Below, one piece after another: positions 11,950 through 20,413 of a stretch of DNA of 64,000 bases. Numbering within the stretch: the first letter of the stretch is position 1; each line of letters opens with the position of its first letter. The position numbers and the translations under genes are program-made. This stretch comes from Moorella sp. Hama-1 (GTDB taxonomy: Bacteria > Bacillota > DSM-521 > Neomoorellales > Neomoorellaceae), in assembly GCF_023734095.1 (NCBI RefSeq), contig NZ_AP024620.1, positions 1 through 64,000 on the forward strand, read 5' to 3'. Under the pieces are notes generated by a model that worked only from the letters and a program-made list of their open reading frames with translations, made no database searches and had not been told where the DNA came from.

Positions 11950-13005
11950 TTGATAAACAAAAATGCTGTATCCAAAAACTTACCAACAATCAAAGACGTC
12001 GCCGCTGCTGCTGGGGTTTCCTTAAAAACTGTTTCCCGGGTTATCAATGATGAAGGACATGTCAGGGAACAGACCAGAGAAAAAGTTCTTGCTGCCATTA
12101 AGGCCATTGGTTACCAGCCCAATGCCATCGCCCGGAGCCTGCGGGTAAGGAAAACCTATACTATAGGTGTCATTATTGCCGATGTTACCAATAGCTTTTT
12201 TAGCATGATTGTTCGCGGCATTGAGGATGTGGCAGCGAGTCAAAATTATAGTGTCATAATTGCCAATTCCGACGAGTCCCTGGAAAAAGAAAGAAACTAC
12301 GTTCGGGTCTTTGCCGAGAAACAAGTAGAAGGGATGATCATCGTCCCGGCAAGTGGTTCTCAGAAGTACCTGGAAGGAATGGTCGGGCATATACCCTTGA
12401 TCTTTGTCGATCGTTGTCCGGGTGAAATTAAAGGACCGGTAGTAAAGGTTGAAAACGAAAAGGGCGCTTACGAGTTAACTTCCCACCTGCTCAAGCACGG
12501 TTATGAGGAAATCGCCTTTATCGGGTGTCAACCCAACCTGACTACGGCTATTGAACGTTTCGCCGGTTTCAAGAAGGCGTTAAATGAGTATGGGCTAAAA
12601 ATTAAACCTCATTTAGTTAAGACCGGGAATAAAACCATGCATGACGCCTACCGGGCCATCGAGGAGATGTTTAAACAACCCCGACGTCCCCAGGCTATTC
12701 TCGCTACCAACAATTTCATGTTAATAGGAGCTTTACGGGCTCTGAACCACATGGGAATGGAGGTACCGCGCGACGTAGCTCTGGTAGGGTTTGATGACTT
12801 TGAGATGGCCGATGTATGCCGCCCTTATCTAACGGTAGTAACCCAACCCGCCTATGCCATGGGACGCGAAGCCGCTAGCGCCTTGTTTAAAAGAATGAAT
12901 AACCCGGAGATAGAAGACGAGGAGATCGTACTTCCTGTTGAACTGGTAATCCGGGAGAGTTGTGGATGTATCAACCACAGTGCAAAAATAGCCTTGCAAG
13001 CCTGA
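11950..13005 (+). CDS. LacI-family transcriptional regulator
   Basis: The 351-residue repressor has a LacI HTH near residues 13-33 (TIKDVAAAAGVSLKTVSRV), the hinge helix PNAIARSLR, and a periplasmic-binding-protein-like effector domain (TYTIGVIIADVTNSFF, VGFDDFEMADV). The TTG start follows GAGGAGTAAGG. It heads the carbohydrate cluster that runs to 24.3 kb, so it probably represses these genes until the sugar or an intermediate binds. GACAACGTTAACAAG near 11917, just upstream, could be an autoregulatory site. Confidence 0.92.
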   Translation: MINKNAVSKNLPTIKDVAAAAGVSLKTVSRVINDEGHVREQTREKVLAAIKAIGYQPNAIARSLRVRKTYTIGVIIADVTNSFFSMIVRGIEDVAASQNYSVIIANSDESLEKERNYVRVFAEKQVEGMIIVPASGSQKYLEGMVGHIPLIFVDRCPGEIKGPVVKVENEKGAYELTSHLLKHGYEEIAFIGCQPNLTTAIERFAGFKKALNEYGLKIKPHLVKTGNKTMHDAYRAIEEMFKQPRRPQAILATNNFMLIGALRALNHMGMEVPRDVALVGFDDFEMADVCRPYLTVVTQPAYAMGREAASALFKRMNNPEIEDEEIVLPVELVIRESCGCINHSAKIALQA

Positions 13006-13023
13006 GTGCCGGCAATTAATATA

Positions 13024-13037
13024 CTTAACGGGTTAAG
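13024..13037. promoter_or_regulatory. Candidate operator upstream of the sugar catabolic genes
   Basis: CTTAA and TTAAG arms flank CGGG between the regulator gene and the first catabolic gene. The position suits a regulator-binding site, but a 5-bp arm can occur by chance. Confidence 0.3.
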
Positions 13038-13187
13038 CTGAAATGACTGAAAAGAAGATTAGGAGTTGAAATTCAGAGAAGCTGATTAAAGCTATGAGGA
13101 TCTATAGTGAAAGGTAAAATTCGCGAGAACCATCATGTTACACAATGCTGGTATAAATACCTAATTAACCAAAAGGAGGAATTCCAA

Positions 13188-14072
13188 TTGCCCCGTATTG
13201 CCGCCTTCCCCAAGTGTTTTATTAACGAGCTATGTGAAACCCGCAGTATGTCCATCTTCGAATGGATCGATCTGGCAGCCACCCTGGAAGTGGACGGGTT
13301 AGAGTTATACCCGGGCTTTCTGCTCAGCTATGAGCGCTCTTACTTAAAAAAGGTAAAGCAGGCCATCAGCGATCACGGGTTAACAGTACCTATGTTCTGC
13401 GTCTCACCCAATTTCACCAATCCTGATCCCGCTGCCAGACGCCAGGAGATCGAAAAATATCGTCAGATCCTGGACGTAGTGGCCTTCTTTGAAGGCGAAA
13501 CCTGTCGGGTGCTTTCAGGACAAGCCTATCCTGCGGTTTCCCGGGAAGATGGCATTAAGTGGGTGGTCGATTGTATCAACGAAGTACTCCATGATGCCGC
13601 CGCTAGGGGGATAACCCTGGTTATGGAAAACCACTATAAAGACAACTTCTGGTTGTATCCCGAGTTTGCCCTGCCCTCAGATATTTTCGTCGCGATAGTT
13701 AACCAGATCAATTCCCCCTGGTTTGGCGTCAATTATGACCCTTCCAATACTATAATAGCCGGCGAAGACCCCCTGGCCTTACTGCGCCAGGTAAAAGAGC
13801 GGGTAGTAACTATGCACGCCAGTGACCGTTTCCTCAAGAGCGGCACCCTGGCAGACCTGAAAAAGCAGGACGGAATTAAAGGTTACAGCGAGCTATTATC
13901 CCACGGTGTGATCGGCCAGGGCTTGAACGACTACGACGCCATCTTCAGCGAACTGAAGAGTGTCGGCTTTGACGGTTGGATTTCCATTGAAGACGGACTA
14001 AACGGTATGGAAGAGTTAAGGCAATCCGTACGCTTCCTAAGGGAAAAAATAGCCCAATACTTTGGGGAATAA
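13188..14072 (+). CDS. Sugar phosphate isomerase/epimerase (AP endonuclease 2 fold)
   Basis: A 294-residue TIM-barrel protein of the family containing UlaE, xylose isomerase-like and hexulose-phosphate epimerases. Metal-binding signatures are visible: the glutamate in ITLVMENHY, NYDPSN, the histidine in VTMHASDR, and the late glutamate in GWISIEDGLNG. I chose TTG 13188 because it has the strong site AAAGGAGG; an in-frame start at 13107 lacks one. It is followed 15 nt later by a KGPDC/HPS-like decarboxylase, an arrangement like ulaD-ulaE, so the substrate may be a ketopentose or ketohexose phosphate. Confidence 0.85.
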   Translation: MPRIAAFPKCFINELCETRSMSIFEWIDLAATLEVDGLELYPGFLLSYERSYLKKVKQAISDHGLTVPMFCVSPNFTNPDPAARRQEIEKYRQILDVVAFFEGETCRVLSGQAYPAVSREDGIKWVVDCINEVLHDAAARGITLVMENHYKDNFWLYPEFALPSDIFVAIVNQINSPWFGVNYDPSNTIIAGEDPLALLRQVKERVVTMHASDRFLKSGTLADLKKQDGIKGYSELLSHGVIGQGLNDYDAIFSELKSVGFDGWISIEDGLNGMEELRQSVRFLREKIAQYFGE

Positions 14073-14087
14073 TGGAGGTAACAAACA

Positions 14088-14762
14088 ATGGAACCAATTA
14101 TCCAGATATCCATCGACATTGAAACTATTAAAGAGGCTTTAGAAATAGCCGAGGTAGCCGTAGCTGCCGGGGTCGATTATCTCGAAGCCGGCACCCCCCT
14201 CATTCTGGGAGAGGGACTGCACGCCGTCGAAGCCCTGCGCCGGCGTTTCCCGGATCACCCCATTGTTGCGGATTTAAAGACCATGGACGCCGGTTACCTC
14301 GAAGCCGAAATGATAGCTAAAGCCGGAGCTACCCACGTCGTGGTCATGGCCGTAGCCCACCCGGGCACCGTCAAAGGCGCTGTCCGGGCGGCCCGGGATT
14401 ACGGTATTAAAGTTATGGCCGACATCATGCTCACGGAAGATAAAGTAGCAGCGGCTAAAAAGATGGAGGCCCTGGGCGTTGACTATATAATCCTGCACAC
14501 CGGTTTCGATGAACGCCACGAAGAACCAGGTAAAAGCCCCTTAACCGATCTACCAGCCGTCAGTCAAGCCGTCTCTATCCCCGTCCAGGCCGTAGGGGGA
14601 TTATCCATCGAGCAGGCCATCCAGGCGCCCAAAATGGGTGCTCCCTTAGTTGTAGTCGGCGCACCCCTCGTTATTAATGATAAAGCCTTCCATGCCAGCA
14701 GTAGCTTAGAACAATTGGATAAGGTCTTAAGGCATGTAGTTAAGGAGGTTAAGGGATTATGA
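14088..14762 (+). CDS. HPS/KGPDC-family decarboxylase or aldolase
   Basis: A 224-residue member of the orotidine-phosphate decarboxylase suprafamily, which includes 3-hexulose-6-phosphate synthase and 3-keto-L-gulonate-6-phosphate decarboxylase (UlaD). The metal and catalytic motif D-x-K-x-x-D is Asp62, Lys64 and Asp67 in VADLKTMDAG. The phosphate-binding loops near VGGLS and VVGAPL are also present. No SIS-domain 6-phospho-3-hexuloisomerase is nearby, so formaldehyde fixation is less likely than decarboxylation of a 3-keto sugar-acid phosphate. The stop overlaps the next ATG (ATGA). Confidence 0.85.
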   Translation: MEPIIQISIDIETIKEALEIAEVAVAAGVDYLEAGTPLILGEGLHAVEALRRRFPDHPIVADLKTMDAGYLEAEMIAKAGATHVVVMAVAHPGTVKGAVRAARDYGIKVMADIMLTEDKVAAAKKMEALGVDYIILHTGFDERHEEPGKSPLTDLPAVSQAVSIPVQAVGGLSIEQAIQAPKMGAPLVVVGAPLVINDKAFHASSSLEQLDKVLRHVVKEVKGL

Positions 14763-15805
14763 AAGCCCTGGTAAAGTACGGAGTGACAGACGGTGACGTT
14801 GAGTTACGTGAGGTTCCTGAGCCAGAGATCGGCCCCGAGGACGTGCTGTTAGAAGTCAAGGCCGCTGGTGTTTGCGGCAGCGACATTGAGATGTGGCATC
14901 ATAAAGTTACTTTCCCGGTAAATGTGCCGGTCATCCAGGGACATGAATTCTGCGGTGTAATTAAAGAAATTGGAGCCCAGGTGAAGGGCTTCAAAACCGG
15001 TGATCGGGTGGTTAGCGAAACGGCAGCTCATATTTGCGGGCATTGTTACCACTGCCGGGCAGGAGAGTATAATCTCTGCCCGGAGCGTAAGGGTTACGGT
15101 TCGGCCATTAACGGCTGCTTTACTAAATATGTCAAGGTACCGGCCCGGATCCTCCACTACATTCCTGAAAACGTAGACTTTGACGCCGCCGCCCTCACCG
15201 AACCCGCCTGTGTGGCCTACAACGCCGTCTTTATCAAGAGCCACCTGCGGCCTGGTGAACCGGTAGTAGTCATCGGTCCCGGCCCCATCGGCCTCTTCGC
15301 TGTCCAGATGGCCCGGATTGGCGGGGCCTACCCCATTGTCTTAATTGGCACCGAAGCAGATGCCGGTCGGATGGAGATAGGCAAGAAGATTGGCGCCAAT
15401 ATGACCATTAACGTCAGCCAGGAAGACCCGGAAGAGGTCATCGGCAAATTAACCGGAGGCCTGGGCGTACCCTTGGTAATCGACGCCGCCGGGAATAACG
15501 CCGCCCTAAAAACAGCCATGGCCCTGGTGCGGCGTAACGGCCAGATAACCAAGATCGGGTGGGGACCCAAACCAGTCGATATGTCCCTGGACCCTATCAT
15601 CGCCAAAGCGGCCACCCTCCAGGGTTCTTTCAGCCACACCTGGTCAACCTGGGAGGCGGTCCTACAGCTAATTGCCAACGGCACCATCATGATGGACCCC
15701 ATGATCACCCACCGCTTCCCCCTGGATAAGTGGGAAGAAGCTTTCCGGTTGGTAGATGCGAAGGTGGCCGTTAAGGTGGTGATTCACCCGGGAGTAGATA
15801 ATTAA
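14759..15805 (+). CDS. Zinc-dependent medium-chain alcohol/polyol dehydrogenase
   Basis: A 348-residue MDR-family dehydrogenase. Catalytic zinc ligands are Cys39 (AGVCGSD) and His62-Glu63 (GHEFCG). The structural zinc cysteines are Cys93, Cys96, Cys99 and Cys107. The Rossmann motif GPGPIGLFAVQMA follows. It probably oxidises a secondary hydroxyl of a sugar acid or polyol with NAD(P). It is translationally coupled to the decarboxylase by a 4-nt overlap, so the two enzymes likely act in one pathway. Exact substrate cannot be told from sequence. Confidence 0.9.
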   Translation: MKALVKYGVTDGDVELREVPEPEIGPEDVLLEVKAAGVCGSDIEMWHHKVTFPVNVPVIQGHEFCGVIKEIGAQVKGFKTGDRVVSETAAHICGHCYHCRAGEYNLCPERKGYGSAINGCFTKYVKVPARILHYIPENVDFDAAALTEPACVAYNAVFIKSHLRPGEPVVVIGPGPIGLFAVQMARIGGAYPIVLIGTEADAGRMEIGKKIGANMTINVSQEDPEEVIGKLTGGLGVPLVIDAAGNNAALKTAMALVRRNGQITKIGWGPKPVDMSLDPIIAKAATLQGSFSHTWSTWEAVLQLIANGTIMMDPMITHRFPLDKWEEAFRLVDAKVAVKVVIHPGVDN

Positions 15806-16016
15806 AAACTTTAGCTGAAAGCAGGTAAGTCCTACCCACAAGACAAAGGGGTGGTTGCCAGGATGGGAAACACTTCCTTAACCAGGGTTGGCAAGGAGCC
15901 AGGGCAGCAGGGGGCTTCTTGCCAAATAAAACCAAATGAAAGGGGTGATGTCTCCCCAAAGGGTAAAGAAAAATTAAAGTGTTGCGTACCTGGAAACAAA
16001 AAAAGGGGGTAATAAA

Positions 16017-17360
16017 GTGGGCAAATTGGTTAAAGGATGGCTGCTAACAATCTTAGTTGTGCTTTTAGCCATCGCGGTAGCTGGATGTGGCGGCGGGAGC
16101 GGCCAGTCCAAAGACAGCGGCAAGGCCGGCGAGGGAAACAAGCTGGCCGGGCAGACAATACGCTTTGTCGCAGCCAACCACAACTGGACAGACACCATTA
16201 AACCCTTGATTCCAGAGTTCGAGAAACAGACGGGTATTAAAGTAAACATGGAAAGCTACTCCGAAGACCCATTGACCCAGAAGTTGACAGTCGAATTCAC
16301 CTCCGGAACTTCAACAATCGACGTTTTTATGAGTCGGCCCCTGCAGGAAGGCAAGCTATTTAGCAAGAACAAATGGTATGAACCCCTAAACAACTATATC
16401 AACGACGCCCAAAAGACACCGGCCGATTGGGACTGGAATGATTTCCAAAAGTCGGCAGTGCAGGCCACAACCAACAACGGCAATATCTTTGCAGTACCCA
16501 TAATCACCGAGTGGGAAATGATTTTCTACCGCAAAGATTTATTTGAAAAGGCCAAACTAACGCCACCGACTACCCTGGAAGAATTAGAAGCGGCAGCTAA
16601 AAAACTGAACGATCCAGCCAACGGTATAGCCGGCATCGCTTCCCGGGGGCAAAGAGGCCTGGCGGTCACCCAATTCTCGAGTTATTTATATGGCTTCGGC
16701 GGTGATTTCCTGAAGGACGGCAAATGCGTACTGGATACGCCGGAAGCTGTCAAAGCCTTCCAATATTATGGTAAGATGCTGCACGATTATGGGCCTCCAG
16801 GAGCCACTAATATGAGCTGGCCTCAAGTCTCGGCTCTCTTTGCCAGTGGCAAGGCCGCGATGATGACAGACGCTAGCAGTATGTTGCCAGGTCTATTGGA
16901 TCCCCAAAAATCAAAGGTGGCCGACAAACTTGGTTTTGCCGTATTCCCGGCCGGGCCTAAAGGAGCCCATCCCTACTCGGTAGTACCCTGGTCCCTGGCC
17001 ATCTCGGCCCAGTCCAAGCACAAGGAAGCCGCCTGGGAATTTATCAAGTGGCTCTCCAGTAAAGAAATTATGAAAAAGGCCCAGCTAGCCGGCAATACCA
17101 TGACCCGGAACTCCCTGTGGAAAGACCCGGAGGTCCTGAGTAAACTGCCGGAAGGATTTGCCGTGGTAGCCCAGAAGACAAGTGAGATTGGTGTCCCCTA
17201 TGATCGTCCCTTGATGACGGCAGTCGTCGAAGCCCGGGATGCCATTGGTGACGTCATCGTGAAGTCCATTGAAAATGGTGGGCAAGGAGATATTGCCTCG
17301 TTAGCTAAAGATGCTACGCAAAAGGTAAATGATCTACTAACTAAAAATGGAGGCGAATAG
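16017..17360 (+). CDS. Carbohydrate ABC transporter substrate-binding lipoprotein
   Basis: A 447-residue family 1 extracellular solute-binding protein. The N-terminus is a lipoprotein signal: basic start, hydrophobic LLTILVVLLAIAVAG, then lipobox cysteine. The mature part matches sugar binders (TIRFVAANHNWTDTIKPLIP; VPWSLAISAQSKHKEAAWEF). The GTG start follows AGGGGGTAA. It is anchored outside the membrane and delivers substrate to the permeases encoded next. The 211-nt upstream gap (15806-16016) shows no clear promoter. Confidence 0.94.
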   Translation: MGKLVKGWLLTILVVLLAIAVAGCGGGSGQSKDSGKAGEGNKLAGQTIRFVAANHNWTDTIKPLIPEFEKQTGIKVNMESYSEDPLTQKLTVEFTSGTSTIDVFMSRPLQEGKLFSKNKWYEPLNNYINDAQKTPADWDWNDFQKSAVQATTNNGNIFAVPIITEWEMIFYRKDLFEKAKLTPPTTLEELEAAAKKLNDPANGIAGIASRGQRGLAVTQFSSYLYGFGGDFLKDGKCVLDTPEAVKAFQYYGKMLHDYGPPGATNMSWPQVSALFASGKAAMMTDASSMLPGLLDPQKSKVADKLGFAVFPAGPKGAHPYSVVPWSLAISAQSKHKEAAWEFIKWLSSKEIMKKAQLAGNTMTRNSLWKDPEVLSKLPEGFAVVAQKTSEIGVPYDRPLMTAVVEARDAIGDVIVKSIENGGQGDIASLAKDATQKVNDLLTKNGGE

Positions 17361-17408
17361 TAGGCGCCAGCAGTAAAGAGAACATGAAGCGAAAGAAATA
17401 AGTAACAA

Positions 17409-17430
17409 GGTGCGGCCCCACGGCCGCACC
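17409..17430 (+). other. Intercistronic stem-loop after the binding-protein gene
   Basis: A perfect 9-bp stem, GGTGCGGCC with GGCCGCACC, encloses CCAC. No T-run follows, so it is not a standard terminator. Such hairpins often protect the 3' end of binding-protein mRNA and keep its level above that of the permeases. Confidence 0.6.
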
Positions 17431-17465
17431 CCTCCCCAAAAAAAGCACCAAGTGGGGGTCAAGGA

Positions 17466-18338
17466 ATGAACCGCTTTATCGAGCGCAACATCAGCTGGCT
17501 ATTTCCCTTACCAGCGGCATTGTTCGTCATCATCATGATGGCCTTTCCCGTCCTTTACACCTTCTGGGTGAGTCTGACGGACTGGTCCATGAGCTCCGGA
17601 GGCGCGGCCCACTTTATCGGCCTCAAGAATTACGTCGACTTATTAAAAGAACCCCGCTTCTTTAACGCCATCCGCCTGACCTTCTACTTCACCATCCTGG
17701 CGGTAGGGGTCGAAACATTCCTGGGTGTAGCCATCGCCTTAATCTTAAACCGGGACTTTCCCGGCAAAAACGCCGTCAAGACCATCCTGTTACTGCCCAT
17801 GGTGGCCACCCCGGTAGCCATTGGCCTGGCCTGGACCCTGTTCTACGAACCCACCATCGGGTTGGGCAACTACGCCCTGCACCTGTTGGGACTACCCGGT
17901 TCCAAATGGCTGGCCTCCAATGTAGCCGTCATTCCCTCCCTGGCCCTGGTAGACATCTGGGAGTGGACACCCATGATCGTTTTAATCTGTCTGGCCGGGC
18001 TGGCGGGTTTACCCAGCGACCCCTTCGAAGCCGCCCAGGTGGACGGGGCCACCCCGGCCCAGGTACTGCGCTACGTCACCCTGCCCTTATTGAGCCCGAC
18101 CATCTTAATCGCCGTAGTCTTACGTAGTATTGACGCCTTCAAGACCTTCGACATCATCTACACCATGACCGCCGGGGGGCCGGGCTTCGCCTCCGAGACT
18201 TTAAACATCTTCGCCTACAACCTGGGCTTCGGCTACTTCCGCTTCGGCATCGCCTCTTCGGCCCTGGTCGCCCTCTTCGCCATCGTCCTGGGCTGCAGCG
18301 TCCTCATGCTCTGGATGCGCAAATCCTGGGAGGTTTAA
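17466..18338 (+). CDS. Sugar ABC transporter permease 1 (MalF/UgpA type)
   Basis: A 290-residue inner-membrane permease with six predicted hydrophobic segments, starting at residue 10 (ISWLFPLPAALFVIIMMAFP). The EAA loop, which contacts the ATPase, is DPFEAAQVDGATPAQVLRYVTLPLLSP. ATG 17466 follows GTGGGGGTCAAGG. It forms the translocation pore together with the next gene product. Confidence 0.93.
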   Translation: MNRFIERNISWLFPLPAALFVIIMMAFPVLYTFWVSLTDWSMSSGGAAHFIGLKNYVDLLKEPRFFNAIRLTFYFTILAVGVETFLGVAIALILNRDFPGKNAVKTILLLPMVATPVAIGLAWTLFYEPTIGLGNYALHLLGLPGSKWLASNVAVIPSLALVDIWEWTPMIVLICLAGLAGLPSDPFEAAQVDGATPAQVLRYVTLPLLSPTILIAVVLRSIDAFKTFDIIYTMTAGGPGFASETLNIFAYNLGFGYFRFGIASSALVALFAIVLGCSVLMLWMRKSWEV

Positions 18339-18371
18339 GCAACCCACGCGGATACCTTAGGAGTGAGCAAC

Positions 18372-19190
18372 ATGCAGAAAAAGAACACCCTGGCCACCAT
18401 CGGCTGGTACCTCCTGATCATCCTGGTAATCATACCCTTTCTCTTTCCCCTGGTCTGGATCATCTCCGCCTCCTTCAAAACCCAGGCCCAGATCATCTCC
18501 ATGCCACCGCTCTGGATATTTAAACCGACCTTAGAAAACTACCAGCGGGTCTTCGTGGAACAGGACTTCGGCCGCTTTCTCCTAAACAGCGCCATCATCG
18601 CCGTCGGTTCCACCCTGCTGTCCTTGATTATCGGCTTACCGGCAGCCTACACCATCTCCCGGTACAAACAAAAAACCCTGGGGGTCTTCATCCTCATTGC
18701 CCGGCTCATGCCCGGCATCTCCTACCTGATCCCCTGGTTCATCCTCTTCTCCCGGCTAAAATTGGTCGACACCTATACCGCCCTCATCGCCAGCCACATG
18801 CTGGTGGGGTTGCCCTTAATCGTCTGGATCATGATCAACTACTTCGACGGTTTGCCACGGGAATTAGAAGAAGCGGCCCAGGTGGACGGCTGTACCCTGC
18901 AGCACGCCTTCTTACGGGTGGTGCTGCCCTTATCCGGACCGGGGATTCTAACCGCCACCACCCTGTCCTTCATCTTCTCCTGGAACAACTTCATGTTCTC
19001 CCTGGTCTTGAGCGCCGACCGGACCAAGACCCTGCCCATCGCCATCTACAACTTCGTCTCCTACGCCGAGATCAACTGGGGCAGCGTCATGGCCGCCGCC
19101 GTAGTCATCATCGCCCCGGCCATTATCCTGACCATGCTCTTCCAGAAATACGTTGTCAAAGGCCTGACCATGGGGGCCGTGAAGGGGTAG
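18372..19190 (+). CDS. Sugar ABC transporter permease 2 (MalG/UgpE type)
   Basis: A 272-residue permease with six membrane segments and the EAA loop ELEEAAQVDGC followed by VVLPLSGPGI. The start ATG 18372 is preceded by TAGGAGTG 7-8 nt upstream; a GTG at 18363 is in frame but overlaps that site. Homologous to MalG-family permeases of carbohydrate importers; pairs with the upstream permease. Confidence 0.93.
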   Translation: MQKKNTLATIGWYLLIILVIIPFLFPLVWIISASFKTQAQIISMPPLWIFKPTLENYQRVFVEQDFGRFLLNSAIIAVGSTLLSLIIGLPAAYTISRYKQKTLGVFILIARLMPGISYLIPWFILFSRLKLVDTYTALIASHMLVGLPLIVWIMINYFDGLPRELEEAAQVDGCTLQHAFLRVVLPLSGPGILTATTLSFIFSWNNFMFSLVLSADRTKTLPIAIYNFVSYAEINWGSVMAAAVVIIAPAIILTMLFQKYVVKGLTMGAVKG

Positions 19191-19268
19191 AGTTGAACAT
19201 CTATTTCCCAACCCGACCCCACTTATTAACCAAGACTTGACCCATTTCACCCAAGCGAGGTAGTGCAT

Positions 19269-20354
19269 ATGGCCAAGGTAATCCTCGAGCACGTTACCAA
19301 AAAGTTCGACCAGGTCACGGCCGTCGCCGATTTCAACCTGGAGATCCAGCATAACGAATTCATCGTCTTTGTCGGCCCCTCCGGGTGCGGTAAATCCACC
19401 ACCTTACGGATGATCGCCGGGCTGGAACAGCAGAGTGCCGGCAACATCTATATCGGCAACCAACTGGTCAACGACAGACCACCCCGGGAGCGCAACATTG
19501 CCATGGTCTTCCAGAACTACGCCCTCTACCCCCACATGAACGTCTACGAGAACATGGCCTTCGGCCTCAAACTCCACCACGTACCCAGGAAGGAAATCGA
19601 GCGGCGAGTGCAGGAAGCAGCGGCGATCCTGGGGATCAGCCAGCTCCTCAAACGCAAACCCAAAGAACTCTCCGGCGGCCAGCGCCAGCGAGTGGCTCTG
19701 GGCCGGGCTATTGTCCGGGAACCTGACGTCTTCCTTATGGACGAACCCCTGTCCAACCTGGACGCCAAACTAAGGGTGCAGATGCGCACCGAGATCGCCA
19801 AACTCCACCGCCGCCTGGCCACCACCATGATCTACGTCACCCACGACCAGACCGAAGCCATGACCATGGCCGACCGCATCGTCGTCATGAAGGACGGGGT
19901 CATCCAGCAAATAGCCGATCCCCAGACCCTTTATGATCAACCAGTCAACCGGTTTGTCGCCGGCTTTATCGGCACGCCGCCCATGAACTTCTTAACCTGT
20001 CAGCTGCAGAAGCAACCGGAAGGCTGGCACCTGGCCAGTCACAATATCGACGTCCTCGTACCCGACGCCTGGCTGGCCAAGATCCAGCAGTACGAAGGCC
20101 GGGAGGTAACCCTGGGGATCCGGCCGGAGAACATCCATAAAGGCGACCCGGCCCGGGATAAGGTAGTAGCCACGGCGGAAGTCATTGAACCCCTGGGTTC
20201 CGAGACCTACCTCTACCTTAAAGCCGGGGAGCAAAACCTGATTGCCCGGGTCAGCCCTGACACCCGCCCGGCGGCAGGAAGTGAGGTCATCTTGTACCTC
20301 GACATGCAGAAAGCCCACCTCTTTGACCAGGAGAGCGGCCTAACTATTGTGTGA
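19269..20354 (+). CDS. Sugar ABC transporter ATP-binding protein (UgpC/MsmK type)
   Basis: A 361-residue ATPase with Walker A GPSGCGKSTT, Q-loop FQNYALYPHM, signature LSGGQRQRVALGRA, Walker B VFLMDEPLSNLD, H-loop THDQ and a C-terminal OB-type regulatory domain (VTLGIRPENIH). ATG 19269 follows GCGAGG. Its presence within the operon makes this a complete importer; many related systems in Firmicutes borrow a shared ATPase instead. Confidence 0.95.
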   Translation: MAKVILEHVTKKFDQVTAVADFNLEIQHNEFIVFVGPSGCGKSTTLRMIAGLEQQSAGNIYIGNQLVNDRPPRERNIAMVFQNYALYPHMNVYENMAFGLKLHHVPRKEIERRVQEAAAILGISQLLKRKPKELSGGQRQRVALGRAIVREPDVFLMDEPLSNLDAKLRVQMRTEIAKLHRRLATTMIYVTHDQTEAMTMADRIVVMKDGVIQQIADPQTLYDQPVNRFVAGFIGTPPMNFLTCQLQKQPEGWHLASHNIDVLVPDAWLAKIQQYEGREVTLGIRPENIHKGDPARDKVVATAEVIEPLGSETYLYLKAGEQNLIARVSPDTRPAAGSEVILYLDMQKAHLFDQESGLTIV

Positions 20355-20413
20355 GGTACGGGAGGAGCAAAAACACAGCAAGTTATCAGGCTGAAAGGAA
20401 AAGGGGATTAGGA

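Noticed and set aside
14088-14762. Formaldehyde-fixing ribulose monophosphate pathway
   Set aside because: The HPS-type DxKxxD motif fits, but there is no SIS-domain phosphohexuloisomerase; the partner is a UlaE-like epimerase.
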